Positions 46,148 to 56,006 of a DNA stretch of 64,000 nt are shown here, one piece after another (the first letter of the stretch is position 1; each line of letters starts with the position of its first letter). Under the pieces are notes generated by a model, which saw only the letters and a program-made list of their open reading frames with translations, did not search any database and was not told the origin of the DNA. Location of the stretch: positions 62,001-126,000 of the forward strand of contig NZ_CANMAH010000004.1 of the NCBI RefSeq assembly GCF_947495825.1. Reading direction: 5' to 3'. Position numbers and translations under genes: made by a program. Source of the stretch: an uncultured Psychrobacter sp. GTDB taxonomy: Bacteria > Pseudomonadota > Gammaproteobacteria > Pseudomonadales > Moraxellaceae.

Positions 46148-46839
46148 TGATAGACAGCAACGAAAAAGGTAATCATAAGCCATTACGGGTGGCTGTTTTG
46201 GTATCAGGCAGTGGTAGCAACTTGCAAGTCTTAATAGACGCCATGCAAGCAGGTGCACTACCTATTGAAATAGTAGGCGTCATTAGCAATCGTGAGGATG
46301 CTTATGCGATCACACGTGCTAAAGATGCCACTATTCCAGTTGCAGTGTTGTCACACGTTGCTAGCGGCAAACGTATGGGGATTAAGACTTTTGAAACTCA
46401 TGCTAGCGCGCAGCTAACTACATGGCAACCCGACCTGATTGTTTTGGCTGGTTTTATGCGGGTACTAAGTGCCGAATTTATAGATAACGCGCCAGCTCCA
46501 ATGATTAATCTACATCCTGCTTTGTTACCTGCCTATAAAGGCCTTGATACTTATCAACGCGTCATACAGGCAGGCGATCGTCATCATGGCTGTAGTATCC
46601 ATGTGGTAACCGCTGAGCTCGACGCAGGCACTGTCCTGACCCAAGCCCTGCTGGAAATCAATCACAAAGATACTGCTAATAACTTGCAGACACGTGTACA
46701 AAAGCTTGAGCATCAACTGTTGCCTTGGACAATTTTGTTATTGGCTAAAGGTGTCTTGTCGTTGAACAACGAGCAATTACCAAATCAGCAACCTACCTGT
46801 ATGCCGACATTACCTTTGAAGCTATATTTAGACAGTTAA
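46147..46839 (+). CDS. purN: Phosphoribosylglycinamide formyltransferase
   Basis: The protein has 230 residues. It transfers a formyl group from 10-formyl-THF to GAR in purine synthesis. Motifs are VLVSGSGSNLQVLIDAMQAG (about 17-36), LAGFMRVLS (about 100), the catalytic region INLHPALLPAYKGLDTY (about 119-135), and HVVTAELDAGTVLTQ (about 152-166, catalytic Asp). It overlaps purM by one base. The C-terminus extends about 15 residues beyond the usual end. Bidirectional terminator follows. Confidence 0.96.
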   Translation: MIDSNEKGNHKPLRVAVLVSGSGSNLQVLIDAMQAGALPIEIVGVISNREDAYAITRAKDATIPVAVLSHVASGKRMGIKTFETHASAQLTTWQPDLIVLAGFMRVLSAEFIDNAPAPMINLHPALLPAYKGLDTYQRVIQAGDRHHGCSIHVVTAELDAGTVLTQALLEINHKDTANNLQTRVQKLEHQLLPWTILLLAKGVLSLNNEQLPNQQPTCMPTLPLKLYLDS

Positions 46840-46892
46840 AGGTAACGGCAAGAAACAAAAAAAGGTATTAGCTATTTAAACCTATCGATCAT

Positions 46893-46936
46893 AAAAAAGC
46901 CCAGCCATTCATATATTGAATGGCTGGGCTTTGTCT
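46893..46936. terminator. Bidirectional terminator between purN and aldehyde dehydrogenase
   Basis: Sixteen-base perfect stem AAAGCCCAGCCATTCA / TGAATGGCTGGGCTTT. On the minus side it ends in six T then ATG. Confidence 0.95.
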
Positions 46937-46984
46937 TACTTTCAAAGACATTTAGAGTGTTTTAACTCTAAATATCTTTATATG

Positions 46985-48367
46985 TTATTGGCCTTTATGG
47001 ACATGGACACCTTTGATATTAACAAACTCTTTGATACCAAAGCCACCATGTTCACGGCCATGACCAGAGTTCTTGACGCCGCCAAATGGTATTGCTGGAT
47101 TGGCAAGGCCATAACCATTAATATAGACCATACCTGTATCGAACTCTTCACTGGCTAGGCGAATTGCCTTGTCTTCGTCTTTAGAGAAGATTGCGCCGCC
47201 CAGACCATAACGGCTATCGTTAGCGATACGCAGCGCATCGTCTTGATCTTTAGCACGTATTAGCGATGCTACTGGACCAAATAACTCATCATCATAAGCT
47301 GGTTGACCTTTTTCGACGTTTTCCAAAATGGTCGCAGGATAAAAGCTACCTTTCCCTTCTGGTAACGTACCACCAACAGAGATTGTAGCGCCTTTACTTA
47401 CACTCTCTTCCACTTGCTCATGCAATTTTTCTTGCAAATCTTTACGCGCTAATGGACCAAGATCTGAGCTATCATCCATTGGATCGCCAGCTTTTTTGCT
47501 TGCAAATTCTTTAACGATGCGATCACGGAACTCATCATATAAGCTATCAACAACGATAAAACGTTTTGCAGCAACACAAGTTTCACCGTTATTAATGAGA
47601 CGTGCCTGTGTACAAGTTTGTACGGCAAGCTCTAAGTCAGCATCTTCTAAAACGATAAAGGCATCATTCGAGCCCAACTCTAATACTGATTTTTTGATTG
47701 CTTTTGCTGCTTGCTGACCAACGATGCTACCTGCACCATCACTACCAGTCAGCGTAACGCCGCGTACTTTATCATGGCCAATCAATACTTCCGATTGGTC
47801 ATGATCGATTAGAATTGTACGGAATAAATCATTTGGTAAATCCGACTCATGGAATATTTTTTCAATTAATAAGCCAGATCCCGTTACATTCGCTGCATGC
47901 TTAAGTAAGATACTATTACCAGCCATCAAATTGGCAATGGTATAACGAAATACTTGGTAAGCTGGGAAGTTCCAAGGCTGCATCCCATAGATAACACCAA
48001 TTGGCTGATAAGTAATGATGCCTTTCTTCATGCCTTCGACATCACGCTCATCATCCGCAAGAGCAGTAACACCTTTTTCTGCCGTGTAGTCACAAATTGC
48101 TTTGCATAAATCAACTTCACTCAAGCTTTGGCTATAGAGCTTACCGCGCTCTTCAGTCATAAGCTTTGATAGCTCTTCTTTATATTTCATCAAGGTCTCA
48201 CCGATAGAGTTGATGACCTTTGCACGTTCTTCATGACTGGTTTTACGCCATTCTAAAAACGCTTGATGTGAGGCTTCAACGATCTTGTTGACCTCATCAT
48301 TACTCATATAGTTATATTCTTTAATGTCTTCGCCCGTTGCTGGGTTTACAGTCGTAATATCTGCCAT
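46985..48367 (-). CDS. NAD(P)-dependent aldehyde dehydrogenase (succinate-semialdehyde dehydrogenase-like)
   Basis: The protein has 460 residues, shorter than the ExaC-like enzyme at 28969 and from another subfamily. Features are VNPATGEDIKEY at the start, GMQPWNFPAYQVFRYTI (about 127-143), the Glu motif VLELGSNDAFIVLEDADL (about 223-240, with SN where many have GS), and catalytic Cys in NNGETCVAAKR (about 256-266). C-terminal PFGGVKNSGHGREHG is typical. GabD1/Sad-type enzymes oxidise succinate semialdehyde, but substrate is uncertain. It stands alone. Confidence 0.9.
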   Translation of the reverse strand: MADITTVNPATGEDIKEYNYMSNDEVNKIVEASHQAFLEWRKTSHEERAKVINSIGETLMKYKEELSKLMTEERGKLYSQSLSEVDLCKAICDYTAEKGVTALADDERDVEGMKKGIITYQPIGVIYGMQPWNFPAYQVFRYTIANLMAGNSILLKHAANVTGSGLLIEKIFHESDLPNDLFRTILIDHDQSEVLIGHDKVRGVTLTGSDGAGSIVGQQAAKAIKKSVLELGSNDAFIVLEDADLELAVQTCTQARLINNGETCVAAKRFIVVDSLYDEFRDRIVKEFASKKAGDPMDDSSDLGPLARKDLQEKLHEQVEESVSKGATISVGGTLPEGKGSFYPATILENVEKGQPAYDDELFGPVASLIRAKDQDDALRIANDSRYGLGGAIFSKDEDKAIRLASEEFDTGMVYINGYGLANPAIPFGGVKNSGHGREHGGFGIKEFVNIKGVHVHKGQ

Positions 48368-48744
48368 GATTATTAACCTTATTTATTTGTTTAATTAATT
48401 GATAAATTGCTAAGTAGCTTAGATGACACTAATTATAAAACATATGTTTTTTAGCCTTATTATCTAGGCTCAATTAGCTATTGTTTTAAAAAGGTTCGTT
48501 TTAAATAACTTTTTACTTAACGTTTGACTTTTCTAAGTTGGAATTATCATAACAAAACTATTTGGCTTACAGTTTTACAAGATATAAAGAAATGTGCTTA
48601 ATATGTTAATAGTGTGACTATGTTATTAAGAATTACTTAACCAATACTAATTTTAAGCAAATAAAAAACCAGCACGGTGGCTGGTTCTATACTGTCTCTT
48701 TTTTAATAAATACATGAATAAGAGATACTTTATTCGTTAGTTTT
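48368..48744. other. Intergenic region between LysR and aldehyde dehydrogenase genes
   Basis: About 377 bases of AT-rich DNA, with the LysR gene terminator at 48662-48688. Both flanking genes are on the minus strand. No other element recognised. Confidence 0.4.
48662..48688 (-). terminator. Terminator of the LysR gene
   Basis: AACCAGC pairs with GCTGGTT; on the minus strand a run of six T follows. Confidence 0.85.
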
Positions 48745-49734
48745 TTAGAACAGATGATTAATAGTAGGTACCTCTTGCTCTTGGTTTTCTTCATCAGCGA
48801 CCACTTGCCGTGCCACATGCATAATTAGTTGCCGTAACCAGCGGTGAGCTGGATGATGCTGTAGTAACGGTGACCACGCCATCGTTAGCTCAAACTCAGG
48901 AATAAAAAATGGTGGCTCTTTCATCATGATGCTGTCGTTGTCGGCCTGCATGCGTGCAACTCGTGTCGGCAATGTGGCAATCAAATCTTTATTTGCTGCA
49001 AGCATTGCTGGCATCTGATAATGGCGGGTAAAAACGCTAATTTGACGTTTTTGGCCCAAGCGCTGCAATGCTTGGTCAATAGAGCCAAGTCCGCCAGATT
49101 TTTCTGGATTGACACCAAACCCTACGCCCATACCAGTCTTAGACACCCATACATGCTGCGCTTTTAGATAGTTTTTGAGATTAAAACGGTTAGCATAAGG
49201 GCTCTCTGATGCTAGCAAACAACTAAAAGTGTCACGCCAAACCAATACTTGATGAAAGCTTTGGGGTATTTCATTAAAACGGTTAATAGCCAAATCGACT
49301 CGGCCCTGCTCCATATCACGATAAGACACATCTGATGGCGTTAAAAAGTCCAAAATGACATTTGGTGCTTCAGAGCGTAACGCTTTGACCAGCTTTGGCA
49401 CCAACGTTGCTTCCGCATAGTCTGAGGTCATGATACGAAAGACGCGTGATGTGCTATAAGGACGAAACTCTGTACGTGGTTCGAGCACTTGAGTCAAATC
49501 GGCAAGTATTTCACGAATACGCGGTTGTAGCTCTAAAGCTCTTTCTGTCGGAGTCATGCCTTCAGATGAGCGTACTAACAATGGATCATTAAACAATTTA
49601 CGCAAACGCCGCAGAATATTACTCATTGCAGGCTGCGTAATGCCTAACTGCTCAGCAGCACGTGTGACGTTTTTTTCTCTTAATAATACATCTAAATGCA
49701 CCAATAAATTCAAATCAACCCGCTGCAGATTCAT
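48745..49734 (-). CDS. LysR family transcriptional regulator
   Basis: The protein has 329 residues. The N-terminal winged helix-turn-helix is clear: LNLLVHLDVLLREKNVTRAA (about 8-27) and LGITQPAMSNILRRLRKLF (about 30-48). A periplasmic-binding-protein-like effector domain follows (about 90-310). The C-terminal tail is acidic. It is separated from the downstream aldehyde dehydrogenase by a terminator and is divergent from isocitrate lyase across a 785-base gap, so either gene could be its target. The effector cannot be read from the sequence. Confidence 0.92.
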   Translation of the reverse strand: MNLQRVDLNLLVHLDVLLREKNVTRAAEQLGITQPAMSNILRRLRKLFNDPLLVRSSEGMTPTERALELQPRIREILADLTQVLEPRTEFRPYSTSRVFRIMTSDYAEATLVPKLVKALRSEAPNVILDFLTPSDVSYRDMEQGRVDLAINRFNEIPQSFHQVLVWRDTFSCLLASESPYANRFNLKNYLKAQHVWVSKTGMGVGFGVNPEKSGGLGSIDQALQRLGQKRQISVFTRHYQMPAMLAANKDLIATLPTRVARMQADNDSIMMKEPPFFIPEFELTMAWSPLLQHHPAHRWLRQLIMHVARQVVADEENQEQEVPTINHLF

Positions 49735-50519
49735 ACGTTTTCTCTTTTACTTAGAATAAATGCTACTTAGTAATTAGCCATTTTGTGTGTGATTATTATA
49801 CTTGCTATCGCTTACCTGACAAATCTCAATATGATTATTAAAAATCTTGTCTAAAAATCATTAAATTTTGATTATTATAACGTGATTTAGTCAATATAAA
49901 TTATTGTTTTAATTATACTATATATAGATAAAATACCAAAGATAACAATCATAAATTAGGTAAATCTAGGTATCCCCGCTATAGTGAGTTATATGAATGA
50001 TTTGCAACGTAGACGATAACTTTCACACAAATCATGGTTATCCTCATATAGCTGGTTAATGTATTTAGCTATTTAACTCAGTTGCAGTATAACGATTTAG
50101 TAGTGGTAGCACATAATACTCTGCTCATCTGTCACCTGTTACGCCTTTGATTATTGTAACATCTCTTATCTTATTAATAGGTCATGATTTGCCTATCTGT
50201 TTTAATACATAAAGATAAGAGCATTAAAAATTGTATAAATATCTGCCTAACGTCTGAATTTTCAAATACAGTTGAGCAAAGCGCTTGTATTTGTTGTTGG
50301 GTTTGTTTAGGGTAATAGAGGTAAGGTTTATAGCAGATTGTTATTCGTTGTTTATGGATAAAACTTCAACGTATTCTTAGTAGTACTAGCAACCATTGAA
50401 TTTGAATGTCTTGAGTGTAATCATAGTTCGCGTAACTTCCACGCAAGTACCGTTATTATCATTTTACCATTTGATTTTTTGTTCGTTAAACTTTTAATAC
50501 CCCAACAAGGAGACTGTAG
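49735..50519. other. Longest intergenic region in the window, LysR gene / isocitrate lyase
   Basis: About 785 bases, strongly AT-rich, between divergent genes. It contains several ATGATTATT/TTTGATTATTATAA-like AT stretches near the LysR start (49770-49890). The isocitrate lyase ribosome site AAGGAG is at about 50507. I could not define a promoter, an operator with T-N11-A symmetry, or an RNA gene with confidence. The length suggests a long 5' leader or an unrecognised small RNA. Confidence 0.4.
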
Positions 50520-52106
50520 ATGTCAACTAATTATAAATCAGCGATCGATTTAGTACGTGAATTAAAGCAAAAGCACGGTAATTGGCAGAATATCAGCGAA
50601 ACTGATGCTGCACGTATGATGTTACAGAACCGCTTTAAGACTGGTTTAGATATTGCAAAATACACAGCAAAAATTATGCGTCAAGACATGGAAGATTATG
50701 ACAATGACACTTCTCAGTACACACAGTCTCTAGGTGCTTGGCATGGTTTTATTGCCCAGCAAACTATGTACGCTAAGAAAAAATACTTTGGCACAACGTC
50801 TAAAACTTATATCTATCTATCAGGTTGGATGGTAGCCGCCCTTCGCTCTGAGTTTGGTCCTCTACCTGACCAATCTATGCACGAAAAAACCTCTGTGCCA
50901 AAGCTAATCGAAGAAATCTATACTTTCCTACGTCAAGCAGATGCTAAAGTCCTAAACGATTACTTCCGTGAGCTAAACGCAGCTGAAGAAGCAGGCCAAG
51001 ACACCAAAGCTATTTTAGAAAAAATCGAAAACTTTGATTCACATGTTGTACCAATCATCGCCGATATCGATGCAGGCTTTGGTAATGAAGAAGCCACTTA
51101 TCTGTTAACCAAGCAGATGATCGAAGCTGGTGCTTGTGCTATCCAAATTGAAAACCAAGTATCTGATGCCAAACAGTGTGGTCACCAAGCAGGTAAAGTA
51201 ACCGTACCGCATGAAGATTATATCGCCAAAATCAATGCAATTCGTTATGCATTCTTAGAGCTTGGTGTGGAAGACGGTGTCATCGTGGCTCGTACCGATA
51301 GTGAGGGCGCATCACTCACGCAAAAAATCCCAGTATCAAACGAACCAGGCGATCTTGCTTCTAAATATATCGACTTCTTAGAAATGGAAGAAGTGAGCAT
51401 TGAAGACGCCAACGAGAACGATAGCCTACTCAAGCATGACGGCAAATTGGTACGTCCAGTTCGTATGCCAAACGGCCTATACCAGTTCCGTGAAGATACC
51501 AACATCGACCGCGTTGTACTTGACTGTGTGACTGCGCTTGAAAATGGTGCTGACTTGCTTTGGATTGAAACACCAACGCCAGACGTCGAGCACATTAAAA
51601 TGATGGTTGATCGTATCAAAGAGCAGCAGCCTAAAGCTAAGCTTGTTTATAACAATAGCCCATCGTTCAACTGGACGCTAAACTTCCGTAAGCAAGTGAT
51701 CGCTCAGTGGGAAGAAGAAGGCAAAGACGTCTCTAAATACAATAAAGACGACTTAATGAGCAGCGACTATGATGGTACTGAACTTGATGCAGCAGCTGAC
51801 GTTGCCGCTCAAAACTTCCAACGTGATGCATCACGTGAAGCAGGTGTCTTCCATCACTTGATTACCCTACCAACTTACCACACCACCGCTCTTAGCGTGC
51901 ATGAGCTTGCTAAAGGTTACTTTGGTGAAGAAGGTATGCTTGCATATGCAGCTGGCGTACAGCGTAAAGAAATTCGCGAAGGCATCTCTTGTGTTAAGCA
52001 CCAAGCAATGGCAGGCTCTGACTTAGGTGATGATCACAAAGAAATCTTCTCAGGCGACAATGCCCTAAAAGCTGGCGGCGAAAAGAACACTATGAACCAG
52101 TTCTAA
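50520..52106 (+). CDS. aceA: Isocitrate lyase (long form)
   Basis: The protein has 528 residues, the long form seen in Pseudomonas/Moraxellaceae, not the ~430-residue E. coli type. It cleaves isocitrate to succinate and glyoxylate, the first step of the glyoxylate shunt needed for growth on acetate or fatty acids. Motifs are IYLSGWMVAA (about 97), PIIADIDAGFGNEEATYLLT (about 178-197), the catalytic loop KQCGHQAGKV (about 217-226) and VARTDSEGASLT (about 257). CAACAAGGAGACTGTAG precedes the ATG. No malate synthase is next to it. Confidence 0.96.
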   Translation: MSTNYKSAIDLVRELKQKHGNWQNISETDAARMMLQNRFKTGLDIAKYTAKIMRQDMEDYDNDTSQYTQSLGAWHGFIAQQTMYAKKKYFGTTSKTYIYLSGWMVAALRSEFGPLPDQSMHEKTSVPKLIEEIYTFLRQADAKVLNDYFRELNAAEEAGQDTKAILEKIENFDSHVVPIIADIDAGFGNEEATYLLTKQMIEAGACAIQIENQVSDAKQCGHQAGKVTVPHEDYIAKINAIRYAFLELGVEDGVIVARTDSEGASLTQKIPVSNEPGDLASKYIDFLEMEEVSIEDANENDSLLKHDGKLVRPVRMPNGLYQFREDTNIDRVVLDCVTALENGADLLWIETPTPDVEHIKMMVDRIKEQQPKAKLVYNNSPSFNWTLNFRKQVIAQWEEEGKDVSKYNKDDLMSSDYDGTELDAAADVAAQNFQRDASREAGVFHHLITLPTYHTTALSVHELAKGYFGEEGMLAYAAGVQRKEIREGISCVKHQAMAGSDLGDDHKEIFSGDNALKAGGEKNTMNQF

Positions 52107-52133
52107 TACCCAAGAGCTCTTAAGTATAATATT

Positions 52134-52172
52134 AAAAAAAGCCGCCCTATACACTATAGGGCGGCTTTTTTG
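52134..52172 (+). terminator. Terminator after isocitrate lyase
   Basis: GCCGCCCTATA pairs with TATAGGGCGGC, with a short CAC loop, followed by six T. Confidence 0.95.
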
Positions 52173-52237
52173 TTGCAGTTTAAACCATTATAGAATGGTA
52201 GACTAAGAACTATTAGACAAGATGAATAGGAGCCATC

Positions 52238-53839
52238 ATGCAAGAAATAGAGCTGAAATTTCTAGTGCCAGAGTCACGGCTTAAGGGTTTGATGCGCCAA
52301 GCGCAGGTTAAATCCTCACAGACCACGCAGCTGGCCGCCCATTATTACGATACGTCTGATCAAAAGCTTGCCCAAGCTGGTATTGGTCTACGTATTCGTC
52401 AAGAAGGCGTTACTTGGGTTCAGACCATCAAAGCTGGTGGTGATGGAATCGCTGCACGCCTAGAGCATAATGCCATATTAGACAATGAACAAGTAAAGGC
52501 AATGCTAGATAACGACACGCTAATGCCTGATTTGACAATTTACAAAGACACTTCAATTGCCCCTGCTCTTGCTGACTTTAAGCTCAAAAAACTGGCGAAA
52601 AAACTCACACGATTATATGTGACTGATGTAGAGCGCATCACACGCTTGCTAATAGAAGACAGTAATGATGAAGACAGCAGTAAGATTGAGATAGCGTACG
52701 ATCGTGGCGAGGTTATCCATGGTAATGATGGTACTCAGCGAAACTCTATTCAAGAGATTGAGTTTGAGCTGGTAGCAGGAGACGTAGATTTTTTATTCAC
52801 GACCGCCAAAACCTGGTGCAAACGTTATAAGCTTTGCTTATCTACCGTGACCAAAGCTGAGCGCGGTGGCCTACTCATAAAAGGACAAAGTTACAGTCCA
52901 GCAGTTAGCGCTGATATTAGCCAGCTAACCATTGATAAAAATAGCAACGCGCCAGACTTTATACGCGCCGCCGTACATAACTGTCTACTACATATATTGC
53001 CTAATAGTAGTGCTATCGTAGCTGGTAGCGATGACAATGAACATATCTTGCAGCTGACTATCGGACTTACTCGCTTGCAAGCCGCCTTACAAGCTTTTGC
53101 CAGCTTCTCTGATGAGATTAATCCTGATTGGCTTCCAATATTAAAACAAACAGCGACCTTACTTGCTGACTATCAAGCGCTTGCCTATCTCACCACTCAC
53201 ATTGAGCCCAAACTACAAAGTCACGGTGCACCTGCCGTTGATTGGACAGCAGATATTGAAGCCCTCAAGATTCAGCCAATTGACATTGTAAGCGCCAATG
53301 ACTTTCAGCTTACTTTGCTAGAACTGATTGCTTTTACTATGAGCGATCCAAGTCTCGAACCCAAAGCAGACAAGCCTGCTGTAGATAAAGTCACCAAGAC
53401 GCTATCTAAGCAGTATGCAGCATTTATTGAGACCGAACAAAGCCTAAAAGATAAAAGCGATGAGCTTGGTAGTGAAGCTTTGGCAAGCACTGAACTAAAA
53501 AACCCTGATTTAAAAAGCAAAGATAACAACCAGACACAGCATGATTTATACTGTCAGTTGGTAGACTTACGTTGTGCCAGTGAATTTGCCTCACTCTTAT
53601 TAAGTAAGAAAAAAGCTAAAAAGAAAGCCAAAGCTTGGTTGAAACGTTTGGTCAAAGCACAACAGGCATTGGCACAATATCGCACTCATACGCAGTACCA
53701 ACAGTATTATGAGCGACGCTCAGCGACTGATACCAATGCGTTATATGGTACAGGCTGGTTTGCTGCCACGTTAAAAAAAGACCTGAAACATGCCAAAAAA
53801 CGCTTGGCTAAAGTTCAAGATAGTCCCACCTTTTGGTGA
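52238..53839 (+). CDS. CYTH-CHAD domain protein (YgiF-like inorganic triphosphatase)
   Basis: The protein has 533 residues. An N-terminal CYTH domain (about 1-205) starts with the signature EIELKF and has GIGLRIRQEG, WVQTIKAGG and EIEFELVAGD. The C-terminal CHAD domain (about 245-530) is helical and rich in conserved basic residues (KKKAKKKAKAWLKRLVKAQQ, about 462-481). A Ser/Asp/Lys-rich linker interrupts it (about 395-430). E. coli YgiF hydrolyses inorganic triphosphate and CHAD binds polyphosphate, so a polyphosphate-linked role is likely. Single gene. Confidence 0.88.
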   Translation: MQEIELKFLVPESRLKGLMRQAQVKSSQTTQLAAHYYDTSDQKLAQAGIGLRIRQEGVTWVQTIKAGGDGIAARLEHNAILDNEQVKAMLDNDTLMPDLTIYKDTSIAPALADFKLKKLAKKLTRLYVTDVERITRLLIEDSNDEDSSKIEIAYDRGEVIHGNDGTQRNSIQEIEFELVAGDVDFLFTTAKTWCKRYKLCLSTVTKAERGGLLIKGQSYSPAVSADISQLTIDKNSNAPDFIRAAVHNCLLHILPNSSAIVAGSDDNEHILQLTIGLTRLQAALQAFASFSDEINPDWLPILKQTATLLADYQALAYLTTHIEPKLQSHGAPAVDWTADIEALKIQPIDIVSANDFQLTLLELIAFTMSDPSLEPKADKPAVDKVTKTLSKQYAAFIETEQSLKDKSDELGSEALASTELKNPDLKSKDNNQTQHDLYCQLVDLRCASEFASLLLSKKKAKKKAKAWLKRLVKAQQALAQYRTHTQYQQYYERRSATDTNALYGTGWFAATLKKDLKHAKKRLAKVQDSPTFW

Positions 53840-53873
53840 ACATGCTTATAACGGTATAACAGAAATATGGAAT

Positions 53874-53911
53874 AAAAAAGACAGCCATATTGATAAGTGC
53901 TGTCTTTTTAA
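53874..53911. terminator. Bidirectional terminator between CYTH-CHAD and L,D-transpeptidase genes
   Basis: AAAAAGACAGC pairs with GCTGTCTTTTT around a 14-base loop. Confidence 0.85.
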
Positions 53912-53973
53912 GCTTTAAATTAATGAAGATAGCATTATTTGTTATCTACACATTTTGTCTATACACTCATTCA

Positions 53974-54489
53974 TTAGCTCGCGATAATAGTGACAGTATC
54001 ACCCTCTTCAACTTGTTCAAATAGCTCAATGATGTCCTCGTTACGCATACGCACACAACCATGTGAGAGCGGCACGCCCATTGGCTCCGTATCTGGCGTG
54101 CCATGAATATAAATGTAACGCTGATAAGTATCGCAGCCGCCTTGACTATTACTGCCCTTGTTCACACCTTCTTCTAGACCACTTAACCATAAGATACGGC
54201 TCAATATCCAGTCGCGCTTAGGGTGCAGCTGACCAAACTTGGCATCATATACTTCTCCTGTAAGCACACGTCCTACAAACACAGCATTTATAGCCGCATC
54301 GTTACCTATTTTTTTTGCAATGACATGTCTACCAAGCGGTGTACAACCACTATCTTGCTGGCTGCCAATGCCGTTTTTTGCCGTTGACACTATATATTGG
54401 ACAACGACTTTATCCTGCTGATATAGAGTTAAAGTCTGCTGTGCAACGTTAATAATCAGCTGTTTTTCGAGACTAACGTGGTTGTTCAT
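53974..54489 (-). CDS. L,D-transpeptidase (YkuD) domain protein
   Basis: The protein has 171 residues, essentially a single YkuD domain. It starts with LIINVAQQTLTLYQQDKVV (about 10-28), and the catalytic signature is YIHGTPDTEPMGVPLSHGCVRM (about 127-148 in two parts: HGTPDTEPMG and SHGCVRM, catalytic Cys at about 145). Family members cross-link peptidoglycan or attach lipoproteins. No signal peptide or transmembrane anchor is visible, which is unusual for a wall enzyme. Start at ATG 54489 has no clear ribosome site; an upstream extension is not supported. Confidence 0.88.
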   Translation of the reverse strand: MNNHVSLEKQLIINVAQQTLTLYQQDKVVVQYIVSTAKNGIGSQQDSGCTPLGRHVIAKKIGNDAAINAVFVGRVLTGEVYDAKFGQLHPKRDWILSRILWLSGLEEGVNKGSNSQGGCDTYQRYIYIHGTPDTEPMGVPLSHGCVRMRNEDIIELFEQVEEGDTVTIIAS

Positions 54490-54626
54490 AAAAGCATCCG
54501 ATTGTGATTCATCAAACGACTCATGACGTTATGATTAAAAATGATTAAAAATTTCTATTATTAAGGGATTGTATCAAGGCATTTGGCACCGTAATATAGA
54601 GGCACACTTTTTGATGCTAGCAGATT

Positions 54627-55886
54627 ATGACGACTATTTCACCGACACGCGTGTCGATGTATGACTTTTTATATCAAGATACCCAGCCCATGATATCATT
54701 ATTAGCTGATGTGGCTCAGCTATCAATACCGCAGACACGCCTTGCCGTTGGTTCTGGTTTACAAGTGATTGTGAGTGCTTTACTCGCTTACCAGCAGCAT
54801 TATCAAGGTCAATCTGTCAGCAAAAAACTATTTAATCGTAGTGCTGTAAAAGAGTTACGTCGATATAACTCTATGAACTTTGCCACTATCGAGGCAACCT
54901 TATATTATCGTCATGATGCTGCTGATACCGTATTTAAAGACAACGCTGATATAGTTAAAGCTAGCGAATATATTGCCAATCAAATCGACGCTACTACTGT
55001 GCAGGTACAAGCCTTACTCGGCTGTTTATGCGTTATCGTTTTACGCGAGCTTGCTATATTAGCGGACTATAGTCAGCTTGATAATGATGAGATAGACAAA
55101 TGGTTTGCTTTACAACCTCAGTTTTTGTCAGCGGATCGGTTTGCCAGTAAGACGCCAGCACCAGACTCTATCTCTACAAACGTAGAACCTACTACAAGCA
55201 CAGTACCCAATATAGAAACTACAGAGGTAGTGCCAGAAAACACAGAGGTAAAACGCTTAAATAACGAGCAGTTATCCAGTACGCCACCGGCCTTCGATCC
55301 ATTTTGGTATGAGCTGACTGCATTTAAACCTGACAATAATGAACCTATACAAGATATGCAGCTTGCAACTGGTAATTATTTAAAGGCCATTGGCCGTTCA
55401 TCTGAGAACATCCAGCAAGGCGGACATAACGATTTACTGATGTTTGCAGAGATGCCTGCTATCACATTACCACACCAGCGCTGGCTACTACAGTTGGCCA
55501 AAATTTCAGAGATTTACTTACAGCGTAATCGCCTACGTATTACTTCTGAGCCTGCAAACCCACCAAAACCTCCACTGGTCAGCCTAGGGCTTATCAATGG
55601 TAATAGCGACAATACTCCGGCAACCATCAGCGAAAAACCGATTGAGTATGACGCACCGACTCCCATTTGGAAAAACCCTGTTATCCTAGTTATTATTCTT
55701 GTGATCGGAGGTCTTAGTGCCCTTGCCACCTTAAAATATCAGACGCAAAAATCCACTGGTGTCGTCTCTGCAACAGAAGAAGTAGTGGCTCAAGACCTTG
55801 TTAAAGAACGTCAGCAACAAGATATCGCCATTGTCAAAGTAGATCATGAAGATTCTACCAGCTTAGACACCGTAAAAACTGAATAG
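54627..55886 (+). CDS. Hypothetical single-pass membrane protein (N-terminal region weakly DUF937-like)
   Basis: The protein has 419 residues. The N-terminal ~170 residues are helical and fairly ordered (YDFLYQDTQPMISLLADVAQ; VGSGLQVIVSALLAYQQHYQ) and loosely recall DUF937/YidB-like proteins. A Thr/Pro/Glu-rich linker (about 180-225) follows, then a second helical patch (about 230-300). One transmembrane helix (NPVILVIILVIGGLSALATL, about 350-370) precedes a charged tail. The topology suggests a large N-terminal cytoplasmic part and a short exported tail. Function unknown. The reading frame begins at ATG 54627 with no strong ribosome site. Confidence 0.72.
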   Translation: MTTISPTRVSMYDFLYQDTQPMISLLADVAQLSIPQTRLAVGSGLQVIVSALLAYQQHYQGQSVSKKLFNRSAVKELRRYNSMNFATIEATLYYRHDAADTVFKDNADIVKASEYIANQIDATTVQVQALLGCLCVIVLRELAILADYSQLDNDEIDKWFALQPQFLSADRFASKTPAPDSISTNVEPTTSTVPNIETTEVVPENTEVKRLNNEQLSSTPPAFDPFWYELTAFKPDNNEPIQDMQLATGNYLKAIGRSSENIQQGGHNDLLMFAEMPAITLPHQRWLLQLAKISEIYLQRNRLRITSEPANPPKPPLVSLGLINGNSDNTPATISEKPIEYDAPTPIWKNPVILVIILVIGGLSALATLKYQTQKSTGVVSATEEVVAQDLVKERQQQDIAIVKVDHEDSTSLDTVKTE

Positions 55887-55912
55887 ACAAAGACAGTCAT
55901 CAAAACAACCAT

Positions 55913-55951
55913 AAAAAACAGAGACACTATGGATATAGGTCTCTGTTTTTA
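55913..55951. terminator. Bidirectional terminator between the hypothetical gene and argG
   Basis: AAACAGAGAC pairs with GTCTCTGTTT, with CTAT/ATAG pairing inside. On the minus strand six T then ATGG follow. Confidence 0.9.
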
Positions 55952-56006
55952 TTGTTTAAAGCATTAACTGACTACCAAAGATGGTTTCTTTAATAGTTTC
56001 TTTTGC

